DNA of 64,000 bases from Streptomyces olivoverticillatus (lineage in GTDB: Bacteria; Actinomycetota; Actinomycetes; Streptomycetales; Streptomycetaceae). Under the pieces are notes generated by a model, which was given only the letters and a program-made list of their open reading frames with translations, did not search any database and was not told the origin of the DNA. Of the stretch, positions 57,322-64,000 are shown one piece after another; position 1 is the first letter of the stretch; each line of letters starts with the position of its first letter. Both the position numbers and the translations under genes were made by a program. Where the stretch lies: the NCBI RefSeq assembly GCF_014203555.1, contig NZ_JACHJH010000003.1, positions 580,899-644,898 of the forward strand, given 5' to 3'.

Positions 57322-58155
57322 ATGTCGATGCCTGTGCTGAGTGCGGTCCACTTCTATCCGGTGAAGTCGATGGCGGGATGTACGCCCGGCGAGGCGGCCG
57401 TGGAGCCGTGGGGGCTCGCCGGGGACCGGAGATGGATGGTGACGGAGCCGGACGGCCGGTTCGTCACCCAACGGCAGCAGCCTCGGCTCGCCTTGGCGTC
57501 CGCGCTGCCGCTGCCCGGCGGCGGGATCAGGCTCGCCGCCGCGGGGGCCGACCCGCTCGACGTCGCCGTGCCCGCCGCACCGGGCCCGAGCGGCACGGTC
57601 ACCGTGGAGGTCTTCGGGCAGAAGGTCGAGGCGGTCCCCGCGGGGGCCGCCGCCGACGCATGGGTGAGCGCGTATCTGGGGGCCGAGGCCCGTCTGGTGC
57701 ACATGGACGACCCGGCGGTGCGCCGCCCCACCGATCCCGATTTCTCGCTGCCGGGCGACACCGTGAGCTTCGCCGACGGCTATCCGCTGCTGCTGGCCAC
57801 CACGGCCTCGCTGGCCGAGCTCAACTCCCTGATAGCCCGCGGCGCCCACGCCGCCGAGGGCCCGCTGCCCATGGACCGCTTCCGGCCCAATGTGGTGGTC
57901 GACGGCACCGCGCCCTGGGCCGAGGACGGCTGGCGGCGGGTGCGCATCGGCGAGGTGACCTTCCGGGTCGTGAAGCCCTGCGGCCGCTGCGTGATCACCA
58001 CCACCGACCAGCACACGGCCGAGCGCGGCAAGGAGCCGCTGCGCACGATCGCCGCACACCACCGCATCGGCGGCAAGCTGGTCTTCGGGCAGAACCTGAT
58101 CCCCGAGCACACGGGCGTGGTCCGGGTCGGCGACGAGTTCGAGGTCCTCGCCTGA
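57322..58155 (+). CDS. MOSC-domain molybdenum-cofactor-binding protein
   Basis: A 277-residue protein with MOSC N-terminal beta-barrel features (VLSAVHFYPVKSMAG, GLAGDRRWMVTEPDGRFVTQRQQPRLAL) and the MOSC core with the conserved cysteine in RVVKPCGRCVITTTDQHT, plus RFRPNVVVDG. Relatives include mARC, which reduces N-hydroxylated compounds, and YcbX. No partner reductase is adjacent. It sits well away from the azoxy cluster, so a link is not suggested. Confidence 0.93.
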   Translation: MSMPVLSAVHFYPVKSMAGCTPGEAAVEPWGLAGDRRWMVTEPDGRFVTQRQQPRLALASALPLPGGGIRLAAAGADPLDVAVPAAPGPSGTVTVEVFGQKVEAVPAGAAADAWVSAYLGAEARLVHMDDPAVRRPTDPDFSLPGDTVSFADGYPLLLATTASLAELNSLIARGAHAAEGPLPMDRFRPNVVVDGTAPWAEDGWRRVRIGEVTFRVVKPCGRCVITTTDQHTAERGKEPLRTIAAHHRIGGKLVFGQNLIPEHTGVVRVGDEFEVLA

Positions 58156-58333
58156 CGATCCGCCCCCGGCCGTACACCGAATCCACCCGGTTCCCACCCC
58201 GCCACGGCATTTGTCACGTCAACGCGTCGCCCCGGGCCGCCTCCACAGGGGGTGATTTTGCTCTCTCCGCCGCCTTCCTCCGCATGCGCCGTCCTGTGTG
58301 AGGTATTTACGGACGGGTGAGGGGGTGAGCACC

Positions 58334-58984
58334 GTGCGCGCGAGGAGCTTCACGGCAGTTCTCTCGGCTTTCTCGGCGGCCTTCAGGGCCCCGGGGTTCA
58401 CATGGCGGTGGCGGCGCAATCCGCTGCGGCGCCGCAGCGACGTCCTCGAGGCCTGGGCGGGGGTGGTCGCCGTGGTGCTCATGCTGGTGGCGGGTCCGGT
58501 GACGGGCTGGACTGTGGGCACACTGGCCCACCAGGCGCTGCGGGAGACCGTCCGGGAACAGCGGCAGCACCGGCATCTGGTGAGCGCCACCACGGTGCGC
58601 TCGCTGGCGGACGGCATCGCGGAGACCGACCACGAGAGCACGGCGGGGCGCGAGGGATACCACCGCGTCGTCGCCCGCTGGCCGGGGCCCGACGGCAAGG
58701 AGCACACGGGCGCGGTGGCCGTCCGTCAGCCCGGGGACGGCCAGGGGCGGTTCCCGTTGTGGACGGACGACCGGGGGCGGGTCGCCGGGCGGCCCCTGGA
58801 CGATGCCTCCGCCACCGTCCACGCGACGCTGGCCGGGGCCGGAGCGGCCGTGGCGGTGGGCTGGCTGCTGGAGGCGGCGCGGCGGCTGACCGTACGCCGG
58901 ATCACGCACCGGCGGTACGAGCGATGGGACCGGGCGTGGGAACGCGCCGGTCACACCTGGGGCCGGGCGGACGCGGGAAGCTGA
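58334..58984 (+). CDS. Rv1733c-like membrane protein
   Basis: About 216 residues with an N-terminal basic segment, a transmembrane helix (VLEAWAGVVAVVLMLVAGPVTGWTVG), an extracytoplasmic region of about 100 residues (HRVVARWPGPDGKEHTG) and a second helix near the C-terminus (ATLAGAGAAVAVGWLLEAARRL). This matches the Rv1733c-type proteins of actinobacteria, function unknown. GTG at 58334 has AGGGGG eight bases upstream; GTG at 58325 is an alternative start. Confidence 0.82.
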   Translation: MRARSFTAVLSAFSAAFRAPGFTWRWRRNPLRRRSDVLEAWAGVVAVVLMLVAGPVTGWTVGTLAHQALRETVREQRQHRHLVSATTVRSLADGIAETDHESTAGREGYHRVVARWPGPDGKEHTGAVAVRQPGDGQGRFPLWTDDRGRVAGRPLDDASATVHATLAGAGAAVAVGWLLEAARRLTVRRITHRRYERWDRAWERAGHTWGRADAGS

Positions 58985-59089
58985 CAGCTCGCCGAGCGGT
59001 CAACTCCCGTGCCCCGCGCGCGCTACGGTGGTGCGGTCGGTAGTCATCCGTCACGGGACACAGGCACGAGGTGGGGGCACATCAGCACC

Positions 59090-61486
59090 ATGGCACAGGG
59101 CTCGGTCCAGGTGACGCACACCGGCACCTCGCGCTGGCGGCGGCGCACGGGAGAGTACGACTGTCTCGCATCGGCCCTCGACGCGGCGGCCGACGGCGAC
59201 GTGCTGTCCCTCGCCCCCGGCACCTACCGGGAGAACCTGGTGCTGACGCGGGCCGTCACGCTGCGGGCGGGCGACGGCGCGCCGGGCTCGGTGCGGATCA
59301 CCCCGAGCGAGGGTGTCGCCGTCACCGTGCGGGCCTCGGCCACGCTGGTGGACCTGCACATCGAGGGCCATGACGCGGCCGCGCCCGCGCTGTTGGTGGA
59401 AGGCGGCGAGCCGGAGCTGGCCGGGCTGCGGGTCGCGACGCGCTCGGCGGTGGGCATCGAGGTGCGCGGCGGCGCCCGGCCCACCGTGCGCGGCTGTGTG
59501 GTCGACAACCCCTCGGGCGTCGGTATCAGCGTGCTCGACCGTGCGGGCGGGGTCTTCGAGGACTGCGAGGTGGTGGCGGCCGGCCAGACCGGCATCGCCG
59601 TGCGCGGCGGGGCCGAACCCCGCCTGGAGCGCTGCCGGGTGCATCACGCGCGGGGTGCGGGGCTGGCGGTGACGGGCGAGGGCAGCGCCCTGGACGCGAC
59701 GGGCTGCGAGGTGTACGAGATCCGCGGGACGGGCGTGCAGGTGGCCTCGCGCGCCTCCGGGCGGCTGACCGACTGCCGGGTGCACCGCACCTCCGGCGAC
59801 GGCGTCACGCTGGACACCGACGCAGTGCTGACGCTGGCCGACTGCGACATCCACGACGTTCCGGAGAACGCGGTCGACCTGCGCTCGCGCTCGGTGCTGA
59901 CGATGACGCGCTCGGCCGTGCGCCGGTTCGGGCGCAACGGCCTGTCGGTGTGGGATCCGGGCACACGGGTGGAGGCCGCCCAGAGCGAGATCCACGAGAG
60001 CACGGGCGACTATCCGGCGGTGTGGGTGAGCGACGGCGCGAGCGCCGCCCTCGCCTCGTGCCGGGTGCACGACGTGCCGGATGCCCTGTTTGTCCTCGAC
60101 CGCGGCTCGCGCGTGGACGTCACCGGCAGCGACCTGAGCCGGGTGCGGGGCACCGCGGTCTCGGTGAGCGGCGGGGCGGCCGCGGTGCTCGACGACTGCC
60201 GCATCCGGGAGGCGACCACCGGGGTCTGGTTCCGGGGCCACGGCAGCGGCGGCACGGTGACCGACTGCACGGTGGACGCGACGTCGACGGGCTTCATCGT
60301 CACCAAGGGCGCCGACCCGGTCGTCGAACGCTGCACGGTGAGCTCCCCCGCCGAAGCGGGCTTCTACGTCTCGGCCGAGGGGCGCGGCACGTTCCACGGC
60401 TGCCGGGTGACGGGCAGCGGCGGCTACGGCTTCCACGTCATCGACGGCTGCCGCACGACCCTGACCGGCTGCAGAGCGGAGCGGTGCACCCGGGGCGGCT
60501 ACGAATTCGCCGAGGACGGGCCGGTCAGCGAGGGCTGCACCAGCGACGAGGGCACGGCCCGCGGCGTGGTGACCCAGACGGCGCCCGCGAGCGTGCCCGC
60601 GATCGCCCAGCCCGTACGGCCGCGGGCCGAGAATCCCGAGCCGGCCGGACCGGCCGCTGCCGAGGCGGACGGCGGGCGCTCCTCGGCCGCCGTGCTCGGC
60701 GAACTGGACGCGCTGGTCGGCCTGGAGAGCGTCAAGCGCGAGGTCCGCGCCCTGACCGACATGATCGAGGTCGGGCGGCGGCGCCGCCTGGCGGGCCTCA
60801 AGGCCGCCTCCGTCCGCCGGCACCTGGTCTTCACCGGCTCCCCCGGCACCGGCAAGACCACCGTCGCCCGGCTCTACGGCGAGATCCTCGCCTCCCTCGG
60901 CGTGCTCGGGCGCGGCCACCTGGTGGAGGTCTCGCGCGTGGACCTGGTGGGCGAGCACATCGGCTCGACCGCCCTGCGCACCCAGGAGGCCTTCGACCGG
61001 GCGCGCGGCGGCGTGCTGTTCATCGACGAGGCGTACGCCCTGTGCCCGGAGGACTCCGGGCGGGACTTCGGGCGGGAGGCCATCGACACGCTGGTGAAGC
61101 TGATGGAGGACCACCGGGACGAGGTCGTGGTCATCGTCGCCGGCTACACCGCCGAGATGGAGCGCTTCCTGACGGTCAACCCCGGGGTGGCCTCGCGCTT
61201 CTCACGCACCATCACCTTCGGCGACTACGCGCCGGAGGAGCTGCTGCGCATCGTGCGGCAGCAGGCGGACGAGCACGAGTACCGGATCGGCGAGGGCACG
61301 GCCGAGGCGCTGCTCGCGTACTTCACGGCAATCCCCAAGGGGCCGGCCTTCGGCAACGGCCGCACCGCCCGCCAGACCTTCGAGGCGATGGTCGAGCGGC
61401 ATGCGGGCCGGGTGGCCCAGCTCACCGCCCCGAGCACCGACGACCTCACCCTGCTCTACCCGCAGGACCTGCCCGACCTGCCCTGA
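59090..61486 (+). CDS. Right-handed beta-helix domain fused to a CbxX/SpoVK-type AAA+ ATPase
   Basis: A 798-residue fusion. About the first 490 residues are repeats of 20-25 residues of the pattern G..V....A.....C.V, a right-handed parallel beta-helix of the pectate-lyase/NosD kind. A Pro/Ala linker leads to an AAA+ domain (about 545-795) with Walker [12 protein letters not shown], Walker [28 protein letters not shown] and [12 protein letters not shown], typical of CbxX/CfqX and the ESX-type EccA and SpoVK proteins. ATG at 59090 is taken as start. The role is unknown; perhaps it remodels a protein partner recognised by the beta-helix. Confidence 0.92.
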   Translation: MAQGSVQVTHTGTSRWRRRTGEYDCLASALDAAADGDVLSLAPGTYRENLVLTRAVTLRAGDGAPGSVRITPSEGVAVTVRASATLVDLHIEGHDAAAPALLVEGGEPELAGLRVATRSAVGIEVRGGARPTVRGCVVDNPSGVGISVLDRAGGVFEDCEVVAAGQTGIAVRGGAEPRLERCRVHHARGAGLAVTGEGSALDATGCEVYEIRGTGVQVASRASGRLTDCRVHRTSGDGVTLDTDAVLTLADCDIHDVPENAVDLRSRSVLTMTRSAVRRFGRNGLSVWDPGTRVEAAQSEIHESTGDYPAVWVSDGASAALASCRVHDVPDALFVLDRGSRVDVTGSDLSRVRGTAVSVSGGAAAVLDDCRIREATTGVWFRGHGSGGTVTDCTVDATSTGFIVTKGADPVVERCTVSSPAEAGFYVSAEGRGTFHGCRVTGSGGYGFHVIDGCRTTLTGCRAERCTRGGYEFAEDGPVSEGCTSDEGTARGVVTQTAPASVPAIAQPVRPRAENPEPAGPAAAEADGGRSSAAVLGELDALVGLESVKREVRALTDMIEVGRRRRLAGLKAASVRRHLVFTGSPGTGKTTVARLYGEILASLGVLGRGHLVEVSRVDLVGEHIGSTALRTQEAFDRARGGVLFIDEAYALCPEDSGRDFGREAIDTLVKLMEDHRDEVVVIVAGYTAEMERFLTVNPGVASRFSRTITFGDYAPEELLRIVRQQADEHEYRIGEGTAEALLAYFTAIPKGPAFGNGRTARQTFEAMVERHAGRVAQLTAPSTDDLTLLYPQDLPDLP

Positions 61487-61566
61487 TCCACCGGCCGGGG
61501 CCTTGTCGGCGGCGCGTGGGAGGATGAGCGCACGGGTCAAGACGGCGGCCGGAAAGGACGGTCCGG

Positions 61567-62421
61567 GTGAGCGACAACCAGAACCTCCTGGCGGAGCAGC
61601 GGCGCGCCCTGATCCTCGACGAGGTCAGGCGGCGCGGCGGTGTGCGGGTGAACGAGCTGACGCGGCGGCTGAACGTGTCGGACATGACGGTGCGCCGCGA
61701 TCTGGACGCGCTGGCCCGGCAGGGCGTCGTGGCGAAGGTGCACGGCGGGGCGGTGCCGGTCGCGGAGGCCACGACGCATGAGCCGGGCTTCGAGGCGAAG
61801 TCGGCGCTGGAGCTGGAGTCCAAGGAGGACATCGCGCGGGCGGCGGCGAAGATGGCGTCCCCGGGCAGCGCGATCGCCCTCGCGGGCGGCACGACGGCGT
61901 ATGCCCTGGCCCAGCAGTTGCTGGACGTCCCGGATCTGACGGTCGTCACGAACTCGGTACGGGTCGCCGAGGCGTTCCACACCGCTCAGCGCCCGGTGAC
62001 GGCCTCGGGCCCCGCGGTCAGACCGGGCGCGGCGACGGTGGTGCTCACGGGCGGTGTGCGCACGCCGTCGGACACCCTGGTCGGTCCGGTGGCGGACGCG
62101 GCGATCCGCTCGCTCCACTTCGACGTGCTGTTCATCGGGGTGCACGGCATATCCGTGGAGGCGGGGCTGTCGACGCCGAATCTGGCCGAGGCGGAGACCA
62201 ACCGCCACTTCGTCCGCTCGGCGCGGCGGGTCGTGGTCCTCGCCGACCACACCAAGTGGGGGACGGTGGGCCTGAGTTCCTTCGCCACCCTGGACGAGGT
62301 CGACGCGCTGGTGACGGACGCGGGGCTGTCGGCCGGGGCGCGGGCGGAGATCGCCGAGCGGCTGCCCGAGCTGGTGGTGGCCGGTCCTTCCCGGGGCGGC
62401 GCGGGCGGTCCGGACAGCTGA
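61567..62421 (+). CDS. DeoR/GlpR-family transcriptional regulator
   Basis: A 284-residue repressor. The DeoR helix-turn-helix reads LAEQRRALILDEVRRRGGVRVNELTRRLNVSDMTVRRDLDAL, followed by KVHGGAV and a sugar-phosphate isomerase-like sensor domain with IALAGGTTAYALAQQL, GPVADAAIRSLHFDVLFIGVHGIS and VVLADHTKWG. GTG at 61567 is used as start. Ligands are usually phosphorylated sugars. No sugar operon follows it in this window. Confidence 0.93.
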   Translation: MSDNQNLLAEQRRALILDEVRRRGGVRVNELTRRLNVSDMTVRRDLDALARQGVVAKVHGGAVPVAEATTHEPGFEAKSALELESKEDIARAAAKMASPGSAIALAGGTTAYALAQQLLDVPDLTVVTNSVRVAEAFHTAQRPVTASGPAVRPGAATVVLTGGVRTPSDTLVGPVADAAIRSLHFDVLFIGVHGISVEAGLSTPNLAEAETNRHFVRSARRVVVLADHTKWGTVGLSSFATLDEVDALVTDAGLSAGARAEIAERLPELVVAGPSRGGAGGPDS

Positions 62422-62519
62422 CGCCCGGAGGGCTACGGTATGCGCAGCGGACTCGACGAGCCGACCCCTGGGAGGATTCAACTGGCCTTCGGAGTCGGGT
62501 GGGTGAGTGTAACGATGCA

Positions 62520-63031
62520 TGAGTGAGTGTCGTTGTCACGGCCACGTTGTGGTATCTGCCCGCGTCAATGGCCACGACGTCGGTCAGGCCTGATGGGACA
62601 CTCCCCTGCCCCATCGGGTCGCTGACCCAGGCTGCGACCGTGCCGTCCGAGCGCAGCACCATGCTGTGGGTCGAGCCTGCGACCACCGCCACGACTCCGG
62701 TCAAGCCCTGCGGTACGGTTGCCTGACCATGGGTGTTGTTGCCCCAGGCGATGACCGTGCCATCCGCTGTCAATGCCGGATTGTGGTCGCGATGCGCTGT
62801 GATCGCGACCACATTGCCCAAGCCCGCCGGGATGTTGGTCCGGCCGCTGACATTGCGCCCCCAGGCCACCACTGTGCCGTCGGACTTCAACACCAGTGTG
62901 TGGAACTACCCCGCGGCCACCGCCACCACATCGGTCGAACCCGCCGGAACTGCGGTCTGACCGTAGGTGTCATCACCCCAGGCAGCCACCGTGCCGATCG
63001 CCGGAGGATCCGTGGCCGATCGTCTCGTCAT
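62520..63031 (-). pseudogene. RCC1-repeat protein remnant with internal stop
   Basis: Minus-strand reading from ATG at 63031 gives MTRRSATDPPAIGTVAAWGDDTYGQTAVPAG and then an in-frame TAG at 62906-62908. Beyond it the same frame continues with repeats of about 45 residues: LKSDGTVVAWGRNVSGRTNIPAGLGNVVAI, ALTADGTVIAWGNNTHGQATVPQGL, VLRSDGTVAAWVSDPMGQG and AGRYHNVAV. These are RCC1-like seven-bladed repeats. The TAG falls where family repeats have an aromatic residue before HT, so a nonsense mutation is likely. The 3' end runs on without a matching stop past 62520. It follows the IPT/TIG gene on the same strand and may be a broken C-terminal companion. Confidence 0.65.
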
Positions 63032-63090
63032 CCACCGCTCATCGGTCTGCACGACGTCTCCTTTGACGTGACGCGGGCGATCGGGATGCG

Positions 63091-64000
63091 CTACAGCTGG
63101 TACTGGAAGGTGGCGCCGTTGCTGGTGCCGCCCGAGGAGTGGACGGTGACGATAACCGGGCCGACCGCACCGGCCGGTGAGGTGGCGACGACCTGCGTGT
63201 CGGAGACCGCGGCGAAGGATGCCGGGGCGGTGCCGAAGAACACGGCGTCGATGTAGGTGAAGTTGCTTCCACTGATCAGGACGTCATCCCCGCCGGATAC
63301 CGAACCCGTGGCAGGAATTAGGGAGTTGATGACCGGCGCTGCGACGTAGATGTAGTAGGCGTCGCCCAGCCCGACGGTGCTGGTGCCGCCTGGTGTGGTG
63401 GCCGTGACCAGGACGGTCCCCACGTTCGGGGGAGCCGTGGCGGTGATCTGGCTGTCGGAGTTGACGGTGATGTTGGTGGCCGCGGCGGAGCCGAAGTGCA
63501 CGGCACTGGTGAGGGCCAGGCTGGAGCCGAAGATGGTGACGGCGTTCCCGCCGCCGCCCGGACCCGTGGTCGGAATCAGGCCGGCGATGGTGGGTGCGGT
63601 GATGTAGAAGTAGGGCAGCGCATTGCTGGTGCCCGCCGATGTGGTAACCGTGACGCTGACCGGCTGCGCGGCTCCCCCGGGTGCGGTAACCGTGATCTGG
63701 GTGCTGGTGATGGCGGTGATGGTGGCGGAATGACTGCCGAACAGCACGGAGGACGTGCCCGACAGGCCGGTGCCGGAAATGGTGACGGTGTTCCCACCAC
63801 TGGTCGGCCCCTGGTTCGGGTTCAGGCCGGTGATCACGGGTGCGGTGGAGTTGACGTAGGTGTAGGTCACGTTGCTGCTGGTCGCCACCGAGGTGGTGAC
63901 CGTGACCGGGACGGAACCGGTGCCCCCCGGAGCCGTCGCCGTGATCTGAGTATCGCTGACCACCGTGAACGACGCCGAGGCGGTCCCGAAGTGCACCGAC
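63091..64000 (-). CDS. IPT/TIG-repeat protein, N-terminus outside the window
   Basis: The visible 302 residues are at least three complete IPT/TIG immunoglobulin-like repeats of about 80-85 residues, each starting like APVITGLNPNQGPTSGGNTVTISGTGL and ending in a strand such as VTTSAGTSNALPYFYI, plus part of another. Such domains occur in surface or secreted proteins with other binding modules. The gene runs off the right edge on the minus strand, so signal peptide and N-terminal domains are not seen. It has no transmembrane or sorting signal at the C-terminus (ends GATFQYQL). Confidence 0.85.
   Translation of the reverse strand, partial: SVHFGTASASFTVVSDTQITATAPGGTGSVPVTVTTSVATSSNVTYTYVNSTAPVITGLNPNQGPTSGGNTVTISGTGLSGTSSVLFGSHSATITAITSTQITVTAPGGAAQPVSVTVTTSAGTSNALPYFYITAPTIAGLIPTTGPGGGGNAVTIFGSSLALTSAVHFGSAAATNITVNSDSQITATAPPNVGTVLVTATTPGGTSTVGLGDAYYIYVAAPVINSLIPATGSVSGGDDVLISGSNFTYIDAVFFGTAPASFAAVSDTQVVATSPAGAVGPVIVTVHSSGGTSNGATFQYQL

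Noticed and set aside
59051..61114. A minus-strand open frame of 687 codons opposite the beta-helix/AAA+ gene.
   Set aside because: It is rich in His/Ala/Arg/Gly, has no domain and is antisense to a gene with clear Walker motifs.

Overview
The window is high-GC actinomycete DNA with strong third-position G/C bias, GTG and TTG starts, TTA codons in regulators and SARP, StrR-type and MmyB-type regulators. It is almost certainly from Streptomyces or a close relative. It begins inside a cytochrome P450 gene and ends inside an IPT/TIG repeat gene.

Positions 1-27.7 kb hold a specialised-metabolite cluster that I read as an azoxy (N-N) pathway of the valanimycin type joined to polyketide and fatty-acid style chain building. 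From 23950 down to 5697 a tight minus-strand run encodes an aldehyde dehydrogenase, an acyl-CoA-dehydrogenase-like N-hydroxylase (VlmH type), a class III aminotransferase, an SRPBCC protein, a small membrane protein (VlmO type), a flavin reductase (VlmR type), a ferritin-like diiron enzyme (VlmB type), FabH, ACP, FabF, a one-module PKS, an acyl ligase, an LLM-type oxidoreductase and a thioesterase. Upstream lie a VlmK-like MmgE/PrpD protein and a VlmJ-like diacylglycerol-kinase-fold protein. A divergent VlmA-like DUF2156 protein is expected to use seryl-tRNA. The proposed logic is: acyl chain, aldehyde, amine, hydroxylamine, O-seryl hydroxylamine, N-N rearrangement, azoxy group, then phosphorylation and elimination on the serine side.

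The most striking element is a serine-type tRNA gene at 4679-4765 (minus strand). It has a long variable arm and discriminator G but a defective anticodon arm. It lies 22 bases after a SARP regulator gene and just before a terminator. I suggest it is a dedicated non-translational seryl carrier for the VlmA-like enzyme. Direct TGAC repeats with an 11-bp period lie upstream of the SARP, the long operon, the vlmJ-like operon and, more weakly, an MFS exporter at 47 kb. They look like the SARP regulon.

27.8-41.4 kb is mixed: a 52-residue ORF, a StrR-like regulator, an XRE/ImmA-like/MAB_1171c-like module, a TerD-CAP fusion, membrane and secreted proteins, two paralogous short peptides next to a PqqD-M50-like membrane protease (possibly a RiPP-like system), an orphan dhaK, and an amidohydrolase/aldehyde dehydrogenase pair. 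41.5-48.9 kb carries a second small possible N-oxidation locus: methyltransferase, carbamoyltransferase, AurF-like diiron enzyme, PLP synthase of the SbnA type, MFS exporter and flavohemoprotein.

49-62.4 kb looks like ordinary Streptomyces chromosome: FtsH, universal stress protein, NUDIX, PH-domain protein, Asp/Glu racemase, HpnB-like glycosyltransferase, TerD protein, MOSC protein, a beta-helix/AAA+ protein and a DeoR regulator. The last 1.5 kb holds a broken RCC1-repeat gene and the C-terminal part of an IPT/TIG protein. I saw no rRNA, CRISPR array, insertion sequence or integrase.
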